From JAWKIW01 sp046331175 (GTDB lineage: Bacteria; Actinomycetota; Acidimicrobiia; Acidimicrobiales; Acidimicrobilacustridaceae), in the NCBI GenBank assembly GCA_046331175.1, contig JAXLRI010000014.1:62001-126000 (forward strand): DNA of 64,000 nucleotides, read 5' to 3'. Under the pieces are notes generated by a model. The model was not told the origin of the DNA. It worked only from the letters and a program-made list of their open reading frames with translations, and did no database searches. Within the stretch, counting starts at the first letter, position 1. Every line of letters starts with the position of its first letter. Of the stretch, positions 41,261-49,639 are shown piece after piece. Position numbers and translations under genes: made by a program.

Positions 41261-42649
41261 ATGCACCGGACCGAGGTCGCCGCGCACCGCCGCGCCAGGC
41301 ACCTGCTCGCCACCGCCGTCGTCGCCGTCGGACTGGTCGGAGCCGCGGCGTGCAGCTCCTCGTCGACCTCCTCGTCGACCACGAGCGCTGCCCCAGGATC
41401 CACCGCCGGCGCCACCGGCACCACGACGAAGGCCTCGCCCGGCACCACCCCGGGCTCGACGCCCGGCACCGCCACCAAGGCCAGCGGGCCGTGCGTGAAG
41501 GACCCGGCCGCGGTCATCGCCGCCGGATCCACCCCGCCCGCCACCGGGCCGCTGCCCGCCGACCTCACCGCCAAGCTCGACGCTGCGGCCCAGTCGTCGT
41601 TCAAGGAGGCCGCCAGCCCCGGGGCGATCGTCGGCGTCCGCAGCCCACAGGGCACCTGGACCGCGGCCTACGGCGACGCCGACCCGGCCGCCAAGACGCC
41701 GATGGCGGTGGGCATGCACACCCGCGTCGGTTCGGTCACCAAGACCTTCACCGGCACGGCGCTCCTCCAGCTCCAGCAGCAGGGCAAGCTCTCGCTCGAC
41801 GACACCATCGACGAGTACGTCAGCGGCGTCCCGAACGGTGACCGCATCACGCTGCGCATGCTGGCCGACATGACCAGCGGCGTGGCCAGCTACACGGCCG
41901 ACAAGGCATTCACCGACGCCTACTTCGCCGACCCGCAGACGACCTACACGCCCGACCAGCTGATCGCCGTCGGCGTCGCCGGCTCGCCGATCTTCGAGCC
42001 GGGCGCCAAGTTCAACTACTCGAACACCAACACGATCCTGCTCGGCAAGGTGATCGAGAAGGTCACCGGCAAGCCGGTGGGCGAGGTGCTCCAGGACGGG
42101 ATCATGGGCCCGCTCGGCATGACGAGCACCGTCTGGCCCGGCGGCACCACCGACCTCCCCCAGCCCTACGCCCAGGGCTTCACCCTCCAGGGCGACACGG
42201 CCAAGCCCGACGCCCCGGCCAACGCCACTTCCTGGAACCCGTCGTGGACCTGGACCGCCGGCGAGATCGTGTCGACCATGGGCGACCTGCTCGTCTACGG
42301 GCGGGCCCTCGGCACCAGCCAGGGGCTGCTCGACACCAAGACCCAGACCGAGCGGCTCACGTCGATCCCGGGTCCCGCCGGCTACGGCATCGCCGCCGGT
42401 TGCATCGACGGGTGGTTCGGGCACTCCGGTGAGATGCCCGGCTACAACACCAGCGTCTTCTACGACACCACCTCGGACACCGTGGTCATCGTGCAGACCA
42501 ACAGCGACATCGCGTCGGGTGACTGCCCGCAGTCGCCGACGCTGACCGACGACCCGCGCGACACGGTGTGCTCCTCGCCCGCGACCCGCATGTTCGTGGC
42601 GTTGTCGACCGTCCTCGGCCACACCTTCACGCCGAACCCCCAGCAGTAG
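41261..42649 (+). CDS. Serine hydrolase lipoprotein, class C beta-lactamase/DD-peptidase family
   Basis: 462 residues. Lipoprotein signal (GLVGAAAC) and a long Ser/Thr/Gly/Ala linker precede the domain. Penicillin-binding motifs: RVGSVTKTF (Ser158-x-x-Lys), FNYSNTNTILLG (Tyr-x-Asn) and DGWFGHSGEMPGYNTSV (His-Ser-Gly). A probable disulfide links C-terminal cysteines. It is most like extracellular D-Ala-D-Ala carboxypeptidases or esterases of the type seen in Streptomyces R61. GAGAGGGAGG ribosome site before the ATG. A paralogue lacking a signal peptide is encoded at 53.7-54.9 kb. Confidence 0.9.
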   Translation: MHRTEVAAHRRARHLLATAVVAVGLVGAAACSSSSTSSSTTSAAPGSTAGATGTTTKASPGTTPGSTPGTATKASGPCVKDPAAVIAAGSTPPATGPLPADLTAKLDAAAQSSFKEAASPGAIVGVRSPQGTWTAAYGDADPAAKTPMAVGMHTRVGSVTKTFTGTALLQLQQQGKLSLDDTIDEYVSGVPNGDRITLRMLADMTSGVASYTADKAFTDAYFADPQTTYTPDQLIAVGVAGSPIFEPGAKFNYSNTNTILLGKVIEKVTGKPVGEVLQDGIMGPLGMTSTVWPGGTTDLPQPYAQGFTLQGDTAKPDAPANATSWNPSWTWTAGEIVSTMGDLLVYGRALGTSQGLLDTKTQTERLTSIPGPAGYGIAAGCIDGWFGHSGEMPGYNTSVFYDTTSDTVVIVQTNSDIASGDCPQSPTLTDDPRDTVCSSPATRMFVALSTVLGHTFTPNPQQ

Positions 42650-42811
42650 CGCCGCGCCCTCCCCGCTGCGGGCACCTGCTCGCGGGCCGATGGGTAGGAG
42701 CGGACCATGCCGCGGGCACAGACCCCGCCCTCGGCAGGTGGCAGGCTCGGCGCAGACCGGCGGCGGCCGAGGCGGGGTCGAACCGCGGCCCCCAGGACGA
42801 GGAGACGGCTG

Positions 42812-43375
42812 ATGCGCACGGTGACCTACTCGATGGGCATGACCCTCGACGGCTACATCACGGGACCCGACGGCGGCATCGGGTGGAGCTCGCCGTCCGA
42901 CGAGCTGTTCCGCTCGTCGATCGACGAGGTGCGCGGCGTCGACGTCCACCTGCTCGGACGGAACCTCTACGAGGCGATGCTCTACTGGGACGACCCCGAG
43001 CAGGAGCCCGGCTTCGGCGAGGCCGAGCACGAGTGGGCCGACCTCTGGAACGCCCTGCCCAAGGTCGTGTTCAGCACGACGCTGACCTCGTTGGAGGGCA
43101 AGAACCACCGGCTGGCGACGGGAACCCTGGCGGAGGAGATCGAGCGCCTGCGAGACGGGGGCGACGGCCAGATCGCCATCGGCGGCGCCACGCTCGCCGC
43201 CGAGGCCATCCGCGCCGGGCTCGTCGACGAGTACCGGATCCGCATCCACCCCGTGCTGGTCGGCGGCGGTCGGCCGTACTTCCCCCCCGTCGACCACCAG
43301 GTCGATCTCGAGCTGGTCGAGACCCGCACGTTCCCCGGCGGCGTGGTGCTGCTCCGCCACCGCGTCCCGCGGTAG
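42812..43375 (+). CDS. Dihydrofolate-reductase-fold (RibD C-terminal) protein
   Basis: 187 residues of the RibD-C/DHFR-like family: MRTVTYSMGMTLDGYITGPDGGIGWS, GVDVHLLGRNLYEAMLYW, KVVFSTTLTSLEG, IAIGGATLAAEAIRAGLVDEYRIRIHPVLVGGGRPYFP. Family members are NADPH-dependent reductases of unknown substrate, often found alone in actinobacteria as here. An AGGACGAGGAG stretch precedes the ATG. It converges on the membrane-protein gene at 43389. Confidence 0.9.
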   Translation: MRTVTYSMGMTLDGYITGPDGGIGWSSPSDELFRSSIDEVRGVDVHLLGRNLYEAMLYWDDPEQEPGFGEAEHEWADLWNALPKVVFSTTLTSLEGKNHRLATGTLAEEIERLRDGGDGQIAIGGATLAAEAIRAGLVDEYRIRIHPVLVGGGRPYFPPVDHQVDLELVETRTFPGGVVLLRHRVPR

Positions 43376-43388
43376 CGGTCGCCACCTC

Positions 43389-44305
43389 TCAGCGCGGGCG
43401 CGGGAGGAGCGGGGGCGGCGGGCCGCCCCCGCCGGCGGGACGGGCGGGTGGCGACGACATCGGCGCCGGGACCCACGGGGGTGGCGAGCGCCGGCGCACC
43501 GAGCCCTGGGGGGGGGCAACGGGTGGCGGAGCACGAGGCGGGTCGACCCGTACGACCAGGCGGCGGCCGCCCACACGAGCAGTCGGACCACCCACCCCTG
43601 GGACAGCGCCTCGAGGAGCCCGCCCAGCAGGGCCAGCTCCGCCACCACGACGGCGGCGACCACCAGCCCCGGCCCGACGGCGCGGGACTCCGGGTGACGG
43701 CCGCCGATGACGACCAGGATCACCGCGCCCGCCAGCGCCGCGACCTCCAGGAGCGTCGACACGAAGAAGTCGGTGCCGAGGTCGCTGAGCTCGGGGCCCC
43801 GATCCATCAACGCCGAGACGAGCGTGCCGCCGTCGAGGTAGAGCGCCTGGACCCACACCAGGACCATCGCCGCCCCGGTGACCCAGCCGAGGACCCGGAT
43901 GATCACCAGCTCGTTCGGTGACGGCGGCCGAGCGCCGAAGGCCTCGACCGCGAGCACCACGACGACGAAGAGCCCACCCGCCAGCCCAGCGGCGAGGACG
44001 AGCCATCCCTGCAGCGCCACGAGGTCGAGGAAGAGCCGGGAGACGGGGGTGGTCCGGATGAGCAGCGACGACGGCTTCTCCCCACCGCTCACATCGATGG
44101 TGAGGAGCACCACGCCCACCACGAGCACGGAGGCGACGACGCCGCACAGGCTGAAGCCGAAGGTGGCGAGCCGCGACCGGCGGCGAGCGTCCTCACGGCC
44201 GATCCACCAGCCGAGCAGCGACGTGAGCCCGACGAGGACGACGGGGGCAGCGAGCGCGGCGAGCGCTTGCGCCTCCGGGGGCATCGAGGTCCAGGTGGCG
44301 TCCAC
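43389..44305 (-). CDS. Multi-TM membrane protein, apparent frameshift at a C9 tract
   Basis: From the GTG the frame encodes about seven hydrophobic segments (for example AALAAPVVLVGLTSLLGWWIG, LVVAAVVVAELALLGGLL), ending AAAAWSYGSTRLVLRHPLPPP. There a run of nine C (minus strand; 43508-43516) is followed in this frame by an open stretch of more than 2.5 kb that only runs antisense to real genes. Adding one C shifts to a frame giving PPQGSVRRRSPPPWVPAPM and a stop at 43389, 13 bp from the convergent gene's end. I therefore read it as one gene of about 305 residues with a homopolymer indel or slippage site. Family not recognised. Confidence 0.68.
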
Positions 44306-44316
44306 GTCGCCGGCCT

Positions 44317-47151
44317 TCAGCTGAAGTAGCCGACCAGGTCGACCAGCACGTCGACGGAGCCGCGGTTGTTGAAGACGGAGATGGTGTTGCCGGTGCCGAC
44401 CTTCACCACCACGAGGTTGGGGATGACGTCACCGGCTCGGAAGTTCAGGTTCGACGCCGTCGGCATCGCCACCCCGGTGTCCCACAGCGTCAGGTGCGAG
44501 TCGGCCGTCGGGTTCACCGCCGTCACGTTCAGGACGACCGCGCTCACGCCCTGCGGGGGGACGCCGGCCAGGCCGGCCACCGCCACCGTGCGGGTCTGCC
44601 CCGGACCCCAGGGCGTGCCGTCGGGGCCCACCTGCTCCGGCGGCGGCCGGGAGTCGAGCACGCGGGTCGGGGTCACCGCGGTGAGCCGGCCGCCGCTGGG
44701 TCGCAGCGAGTAGTAGCCGACGACGTCCGCCACCACGTCGACCGAGCCGCTGTTGTTGAACAGGGTCACCTTGCCGCCGGATCCCAGCTTGGCCACGACG
44801 AGGTTCGGGATGGTCCGCCCGGCGGGGAAGTTCAGGTTGGACGCCAAGGGACGGGGTGCGCCGGCCGGCCAGACCGACAGGAAGGACTCGGCCGACGGGT
44901 TCACCGCCGTCACGTTCAGCACCACGCCGGTGACCGAGATCGTCGGGACGCCCGAACCGGGGACACCGGTGATCTGGACGTCGCGCGACTCCCCGGCCGA
45001 CCACGGGGCCGGACTCGTGCCGGTCCCGTCGCGCGAGTCGAGCAGCCGGAACGGGGTCACGGCGGTGAGCTGGACGCCAGGAGCCTGCATCTCCGAGCCG
45101 GCGAAGGCGTCGTCGTCGTAGTAGCCGACGACGTCGGCGACGACGTTCACGAACCCCGCGCTGTTGAACACCTCGATCCAGCCCTCGTCACCGACCTGCA
45201 CGGTCACCAGGTTGGGCACCGTCTGGCCCGCCACGAAGTTCAGGTTCGAGGCGACCGGCCGGGCGACCCCATGGGGCCACAACGTCAGGTGGGACGTGGC
45301 CGTGGCGCCGGTGACCGTCACGTTCAGCACCACCGCCGAGGCGTAGTACATCTCCACCGCCGCGTCGGTCACCTTGACCGCCCGCGTCTCCCCCGGCCAC
45401 CAGGGGATGCCATAGGGGCCCACCTGCTCGGGCGGCGGCCGCGAGTCGAGGATCCGGGTCGGCACCAGCGGGTGGTAGGCCGCTCCGTTCGGAGCCCGCC
45501 GCAGGTCGGTGGCGGCGACCACCTTCACCACGTTCTGGCAATCGGTCGAGGTGATCCCATGGCTGCCGATGAGCAGCGAGCAGGCCTCGACCAGGGCGGC
45601 GCCGAGGTCGGCGTAGCTGCTGCCGGGGAGCAGGTAGGCGGTCTCCACGAGGTAGAAGATCCGGGCCGTCTCGTCGACGCCCAGCCCGGTCACGGTCTGA
45701 CCGTTGAACGACCCACCGTCGGCCATCAGGAACGCCGCCTTGTTCCCGACCCCGCTGTTGACGTGGACGCCGGCGCGGTCGAGGTTCGTGTCGCTGAAGA
45801 GGGGGCTGCCCATCCGGTCCGGCTGGTTGTGCTCGGGCGGGTTCGCCATGGAGCGGGTGCCCCCTGACGCCCAGTCCTCGCCGAGCCGCCACCTGGCCGC
45901 CGGCGTGTCGTCGTCCCAGGCGGTGTTCGTGGCCTGGTCGACGAGCTCGCCGAACACGTCCGACATCGACTCGCTGATCGCCCCCGACTGCCCGAAGTAC
46001 ACGAGGCCCGAGGTGCGCTCGGTGATGCCGTGGGTCAGCTCGTGGGCGAGGACGTCGTCGGTGCTCCCCAGTCCCGCACCGAACACCACGTGGTCCTGAC
46101 CCCAGTAGGCGTCGTGGTACGGGCAGCCGGCCATCGCGCTGGTGCAGTAGTCGACGGTCGCCACGAGCGGCATGCCCGCGCCGTCGATGCTGTCGCGACC
46201 GAAGCGCGTCCAGAAGTAGTCGTAGGTGGCGCCAAGCAGGTCGTAGGTCCGGTCGACCTCGGCCACCCCGGTGGCCGGGCCGCCCTCGACCCGCGCCGCA
46301 CCGGAGGCGAAGCAGTACTCGTCCCGTGCCGGGTCGCTCTGGTTGTCGCACACCCGGCGGTCCTTGGCGTGGGGCGTCTGGTCGAAGTGCAGGACGACGC
46401 CTCCGGCGCGCCCGTCCACCAGCACCAGCTCGCGCACGGCACCGGCCACCACCTCCACGGCCCACACCAGCCGCGCGCCGGGCGCCCCCGATGCGCCGAC
46501 CACCACCGGGTCGTAGACCTCCAGCCGCGGCGCGCCCGACACCACGCCCCCGGCGACCAGACCAGACGCCGTCACCGCCGCCGCCTCGGCAGGAACGGCC
46601 GGCGACAGCCCCACCGCCGAGGACGGCAACGTGTCGGCCATGGTCGACAGCACGCGACCGTCCGACCCCACCTGGACCGAGACCGCAGCGGCGAACACCG
46701 GAAGCCCGGCGAACCGCTGCTCGAACCGCACCGCCGTGCCACCGTCGGGGATGGCCGTCCGGCGGGTCTCCACCAGGGACTCGCCGGCCTCGTCCACCCC
46801 GAACAGCGGGGCGTACCGATCGATGAACGAGCGGGCCGCTCCGGCGTGATCGGCTGTCGACTGCGTCGTCAGGGGCTCGTCGAGCGAACCCGCGAGCAGC
46901 ACCACCGCGCCCGTCTCCGACGACCGCTGCACCACCACCGACCCGCTGCCCACCTGCTGCAGCTCGTCCACCAGCCTCTGCTGGGCGCTCGTGGGCGATC
47001 CGCTCGACATCGGCGGCGAGCCGTCGTCCACGGCAGCCGGGGACGCCGACGCCACGGGGCCGCCACCCGCGGCGATCCCCGCGACCGCGGGCACCACGAG
47101 CGCGACGAGGAGGACGGCCACCGACCGGCGCACTCGCAGGGTCCCGCCCAT
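44317..47151 (-). CDS. Secreted M4 (thermolysin-type) metalloprotease with three C-terminal repeat domains
   Basis: 944 residues. Signal peptide (SVAVLLVALVVPAVAGIAAGG), FTP/PepSY-type propeptide to about 250 (ETRRTAIPDGGTAVRFEQRFAGLPVFAAAVSVQ), then the catalytic domain with HELTHG (His370, Glu371, His374) and the third zinc ligand Glu394 in SESMSDVFGE, 24 residues on as in thermolysin. Further M4 marks: GIHVNSGV-like AGVHVNSGVGNKAAF. Residues about 558-944 are three copies of the same roughly 125-residue beta domain as in the TNT protein (LVPTRILDSRPPPEQVGPYGIPW...LNVTVT...VVGYY). Likely a cell-surface or exported protease. A SufR-like operator lies between its start and the next gene. Confidence 0.93.
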   Translation of the reverse strand: MGGTLRVRRSVAVLLVALVVPAVAGIAAGGGPVASASPAAVDDGSPPMSSGSPTSAQQRLVDELQQVGSGSVVVQRSSETGAVVLLAGSLDEPLTTQSTADHAGAARSFIDRYAPLFGVDEAGESLVETRRTAIPDGGTAVRFEQRFAGLPVFAAAVSVQVGSDGRVLSTMADTLPSSAVGLSPAVPAEAAAVTASGLVAGGVVSGAPRLEVYDPVVVGASGAPGARLVWAVEVVAGAVRELVLVDGRAGGVVLHFDQTPHAKDRRVCDNQSDPARDEYCFASGAARVEGGPATGVAEVDRTYDLLGATYDYFWTRFGRDSIDGAGMPLVATVDYCTSAMAGCPYHDAYWGQDHVVFGAGLGSTDDVLAHELTHGITERTSGLVYFGQSGAISESMSDVFGELVDQATNTAWDDDTPAARWRLGEDWASGGTRSMANPPEHNQPDRMGSPLFSDTNLDRAGVHVNSGVGNKAAFLMADGGSFNGQTVTGLGVDETARIFYLVETAYLLPGSSYADLGAALVEACSLLIGSHGITSTDCQNVVKVVAATDLRRAPNGAAYHPLVPTRILDSRPPPEQVGPYGIPWWPGETRAVKVTDAAVEMYYASAVVLNVTVTGATATSHLTLWPHGVARPVASNLNFVAGQTVPNLVTVQVGDEGWIEVFNSAGFVNVVADVVGYYDDDAFAGSEMQAPGVQLTAVTPFRLLDSRDGTGTSPAPWSAGESRDVQITGVPGSGVPTISVTGVVLNVTAVNPSAESFLSVWPAGAPRPLASNLNFPAGRTIPNLVVAKLGSGGKVTLFNNSGSVDVVADVVGYYSLRPSGGRLTAVTPTRVLDSRPPPEQVGPDGTPWGPGQTRTVAVAGLAGVPPQGVSAVVLNVTAVNPTADSHLTLWDTGVAMPTASNLNFRAGDVIPNLVVVKVGTGNTISVFNNRGSVDVLVDLVGYFS

Positions 47152-47336
47152 GGCGACCTCCTCGCTCGAGGACCGTCACGCTCGGGCGAGGCCCTCCGGG
47201 GCCGGCGGGAGCCGTTCGACCCCAGCCGCCGCGATGGTCGGCGCCGACCGCCCGCCGGGCTAGAGGCGAACGGCCCGCCACCTGGCCGGGGCCGGGCGGC
47301 GGCGATGACGAGGGCCGGATCCCCATGACCCAATAG

Positions 47337-47354
47337 TTCTAATCTTTGCTAGAA
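47337..47354. promoter_or_regulatory. Operator TTCTA-N8-TAGAA, first of three copies
   Basis: Perfect inverted repeat (extended arms AGTTCTA and TAGAACT with an 8-bp spacer) in a short AT-rich island between the divergent protease gene and the 42-residue membrane gene. The same spacing and core recur at 48302-48318 and 48585-48601, around the Fe-S-type regulator gene. Likely binding site of that regulator. Confidence 0.72.
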
Positions 47355-47440
47355 CTCTCCTCAGATGGAGCTCCCGGCCGGCGACGAGAGCCGGCCGGGA
47401 CGCCGACGTCCGGAGCGGCGCCGGATCCCGAGGAGGACGG

Positions 47441-47569
47441 GTGACCACCCCTGGCGACCACCGCGAACCGAGCGACGAGCGGCCGCGTCACCCGACGGCG
47501 CAGGCGGCCTGGCTCCTCGTCGGCGTGACCGTGCTTCTGGTGGTGCTCGCGGTGCTGAGCTCGACCTGA
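47441..47569 (+). CDS. Single-TM small membrane protein (42 aa)
   Basis: GTG start with AGGAGG four bases upstream. A charged N-terminus (TTPGDHREPSDERPRHP) is followed by one helix AWLLVGVTVLLVVLAVLS and a short end. It lies just downstream of the first TTCTA-N8-TAGAA operator and ends shortly before the 3' end of the converging regulator gene. No family known; the ribosome site and hydrophobic helix are the evidence. Confidence 0.6.
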   Translation: MTTPGDHREPSDERPRHPTAQAAWLLVGVTVLLVVLAVLSST

Positions 47570-47621
47570 CGACGTTCGCCGACCGGTGCCGCGCGCCGCG
47601 GCGGACGCGGGGAGCCGGGTC

Positions 47622-48269
47622 CTACGGGACCAGGTGGCACCGCAGCCGGCAGTGGGCCCGGCGCGGGTCCTTGGGCACCAGCTCGTCGACCTCGATCCCG
47701 TCGATGCGCTCGGCCATCCCCTGGGCCATGCCGAGGTGCAGCTCGCAGACCGTGTCGGGGTCGGCGAGGGCCGTCGTCGCGAACGGGCAGGCGCGCAGGG
47801 TCAGGTCGACCTCGCCGCCCTTCTGGCGCACGGTCGGCTCGAACCCGTGGCGGGCCATCTGCTCGACCAGCAGGTCGACGGGGCCGGACGCCTGGCGGCG
47901 ACCGAGGCCCTGGCGCCGCCCGGCCCGCCGGCCGACCTCCCGCGGCGAGTCGCCGGTGCGGACGACCTCGGCCAGCCACAGCGAGAGGCGCTCGTACGGG
48001 CCGGTCACCCCCCACCGGCCGTCGGCCGCCGGGTCGACGACGTACACCAGCCGGGGGCGGCCCCGACCGGCGCTGGGCGCGGTGCCCTCGTCGACCAGGC
48101 CGGCGACGACCAGCTTGGCGAGGTGCTGGCGGATGGCGTTGTGGTTCAGCCCGAAGTGCTCGGTCAGCTCGGCCACGTCCACCGGCCGATCGGCGTCGGC
48201 CACGTAGCGGAAGATGCCGTGGCGGGTGGGATCGCCGAGCGCCCGGGCCTGCTCCTGGAGGTTGCTCAT
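47622..48269 (-). CDS. SufR-like winged-helix regulator with C-terminal cysteine cluster
   Basis: 215 residues. N-terminal ArsR/DeoR-like winged helix (ARALGDPTRHGIFRYVADADRPVDVAELTEHFGLNHNAIRQHLAKLVVAGLVDEG). The C-terminal domain has RACPFATTALADPDTVCELHLG and AHCRLRCHLVP: Cys161, Cys175, Cys207 and Cys211, close to the CPF...C.LH...C pattern of actinobacterial SufR Fe-S cluster sensors. No suf genes adjoin it. Its own promoter carries the operator TTCTA-N8-TAGA 33 bp upstream of the ATG, with sister sites on both sides, so it probably represses a local regulon in response to Fe-S or redox state (inference). Confidence 0.85.
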   Translation of the reverse strand: MSNLQEQARALGDPTRHGIFRYVADADRPVDVAELTEHFGLNHNAIRQHLAKLVVAGLVDEGTAPSAGRGRPRLVYVVDPAADGRWGVTGPYERLSLWLAEVVRTGDSPREVGRRAGRRQGLGRRQASGPVDLLVEQMARHGFEPTVRQKGGEVDLTLRACPFATTALADPDTVCELHLGMAQGMAERIDGIEVDELVPKDPRRAHCRLRCHLVP

Positions 48270-48301
48270 GGCCGGTCCCCTCGGTCGTCGTCGCCCTATT
48301 C

Positions 48302-48318
48302 TTCTAGTGATGCATAGA
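48302..48318. promoter_or_regulatory. Operator TTCTA-N8-TAGA, second copy (regulator promoter)
   Basis: Same core and 8-bp spacing as the site at 47337; here the last base of the right arm is C rather than A. It lies 33 bp upstream of the regulator start and overlaps the presumed start of the divergent 96-residue gene. Fits autoregulation. Confidence 0.72.
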
Positions 48319-48600
48319 CCTTTCAAGGACGATGCCGTCGGCCACCGGGGCGGATCCGTCGCCGGGTCCGACACCGTCGAGGCGCGGGCGCCGGAGACCC
48401 GAGCCGCCGCCGACAAGGTCGTGGAGCATCCCGGCCCGGCCCCGCGCGACATCGTCGAGGGATGCCGCGAGCACCCAACCGATGGCCCGGTCGACGGCCC
48501 GGCCGACGAGGGCGGCGACCCGCCGTGCTGGGCCCACCTGCTCGACGCGGAGGGAGACGAGCCCACCTCACCGGAGCGCACTTCTTCTATTCCTCACTAG
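48310..48600 (+). CDS. Small CWAHLLD-motif protein divergent from the regulator
   Basis: 96 residues; ATG (or GTG three bases earlier) inside the operator, so if real it is leaderless. The C-terminal part reads DPPCWAHLLDAEGDEP, a Cys-Trp-x-His motif that I associate with small conserved proteins near redox and haem genes; the rest is Asp/Pro/Gly-rich with REHPTDGPVDGP. No ribosome site. The coding call rests on the recognisable CWAHL segment and on its divergent position. The third operator overlaps its last codons. Confidence 0.45.
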   Translation: MHRPFKDDAVGHRGGSVAGSDTVEARAPETRAAADKVVEHPGPAPRDIVEGCREHPTDGPVDGPADEGGDPPCWAHLLDAEGDEPTSPERTSSIPH

Positions 48601-48601
48601 A
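48585..48601. promoter_or_regulatory. Operator TTCTA-N8-TAGA, third copy
   Basis: Identical core and spacing to the other two sites, 60 bp upstream of the 88-residue membrane-protein gene. A further TAGA half-site lies at 48621-48624, suggesting a degenerate fourth copy. It is in AT-rich sequence unlike its surroundings. Confidence 0.7.
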
Positions 48602-48660
48602 GATTTTCTTCCGGCCCTGCTAGAGATGTCCCGCCGGACGCGCACCGGCCGGAGGATCCC

Positions 48661-48927
48661 ATGCCCGTCGACCCCAGGCCCCGAGCACCGCAGCCGTCGC
48701 CTCGATCGACCCCGGCACCCCGTCCGGCCGCCACGGTCGGCGCCCTGGCCGTCCTCGCGGCCGGGAGCGCGGCGGCAGCCGTGGCCATCACCGGGGGCCT
48801 GGCCCTCGCCCTGGGCGCGTCGGTCGGGCCGCTCGTCGTCGGCGCGCTGATCGGCGCCGCCCTCGGCATCGCCGGAGGCCGTCTGGTGCTGCACGCCCTG
48901 CGCGTCCGCCCCCGTCGTCGCGCCTGA
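48661..48927 (+). CDS. Small membrane protein, target of the TTCTA-N8-TAGA operator
   Basis: 88 residues. Pro-rich N-terminus, then two hydrophobic helices (VGALAVLAAGSAAAAVAITGGLALALG and VGPLVVGALIGAALGIAGGRLVL) and an Arg-rich tail. GGAGGA ribosome site before the ATG. The operator-like site upstream suggests control by the Fe-S-type regulator. No family known. Confidence 0.72.
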   Translation: MPVDPRPRAPQPSPRSTPAPRPAATVGALAVLAAGSAAAAVAITGGLALALGASVGPLVVGALIGAALGIAGGRLVLHALRVRPRRRA

Positions 48928-49009
48928 CCCGCAGCCCACCCGGCGCCGCCTCGGGGTGCGATCGGGTCGCCGAGCAGCTGCTGGGGGCCGGAGTCGTGTG
49001 ACCGGGGGC

Positions 49010-49031
49010 GAAATGAATGACCACTCATTTC
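49010..49031. promoter_or_regulatory. Inverted repeat GAAATGA-N8-TCATTTC, TetR operator candidate
   Basis: Perfect 7-bp arms; ends 11 bp before the chosen ATG of the TetR gene. Such AATGA-type palindromes are typical operators of TetR regulators and this one is placed to block its own promoter. Short AT-rich island in GC-rich DNA. Confidence 0.65.
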
Positions 49032-49042
49032 GTATCTCACCC

Positions 49043-49639
49043 ATGGGTCGCATCAAGGGCAGGCGCGCCGAGGACACCCGACAGCAGGTGGTCGACGGCG
49101 CCGCCGAGGCGTTCGCCCGCCACGGCTACGAGGGCGCCCGGGTGAGCGACATCGCCGCCGTCGCCGGCGTGAGCAGCGGCGCCATGGACAACCACTTCGG
49201 GTCCAAGGCCGACCTCCTGGCCGCCGTGGTCGAGCGCCACGCCTGCGACCAGCTCGACGCCTGGGCGGAGGGGGACACCTCGGGGGGGCTGCTGGCGATG
49301 GTCCAGGAGCACGGCGCCCAGCTGGTCGAGCCGCAACCGGGGTCGGCACTGCTCGTCGAGGTGGTCGCCGCCGCCCGCCGCCACCCCGAGGTGCTGGCGA
49401 TCCTCACCCACGAGGCCGGGAGCCGCGAGGAGGTCCTGGCCCAGGCCATCGCCGCCGGCCAGGAGGTCGACGAGGTCGACCCCGCCCTCGATCCCCACGC
49501 CGTCGCCCGCTTCATGTTCACCGTGGTGCTCGGCGCCGCGGTCGCCCAGGAGGCCGCCCTGCCGGCCGTGCCCGCCGACGCGTGGACGACGCTGCTCGAC
49601 CGCGTCATCGCCGCCCTTCGACCCGAGGAACGCCCATGA
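49043..49639 (+). CDS. TetR-family repressor of the nitroreductase operon
   Basis: 198 residues from MGRIKG. HTH: TRQQVVDGAAEAFARHGYEGARVSDIAAVAGVSSGAMDNHFGSKADLLAAVVER (residues about 12-65). The C-terminal ligand domain is helical, with HPEVLAILTHEAGSREEVLAQAIAAG. An earlier ATG in the same frame (49013) lies inside the operator and was not chosen. Stop and next start overlap as ATGA, so regulator and nitroreductase form one unit that is probably auto-repressed. Inducer unknown. Confidence 0.88.
   Translation: MGRIKGRRAEDTRQQVVDGAAEAFARHGYEGARVSDIAAVAGVSSGAMDNHFGSKADLLAAVVERHACDQLDAWAEGDTSGGLLAMVQEHGAQLVEPQPGSALLVEVVAAARRHPEVLAILTHEAGSREEVLAQAIAAGQEVDEVDPALDPHAVARFMFTVVLGAAVAQEAALPAVPADAWTTLLDRVIAALRPEERP

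Noticed and set aside
40853..43388. Long minus-strand frame continuing from the membrane-protein gene across the RibD-type, serine hydrolase and oxygenase genes
   Set aside because: It runs antisense to three well-supported genes, has Arg/Pro/Gly-rich composition typical of GC-driven shadow frames, and the membrane gene ends naturally at 43389 after a one-base change.
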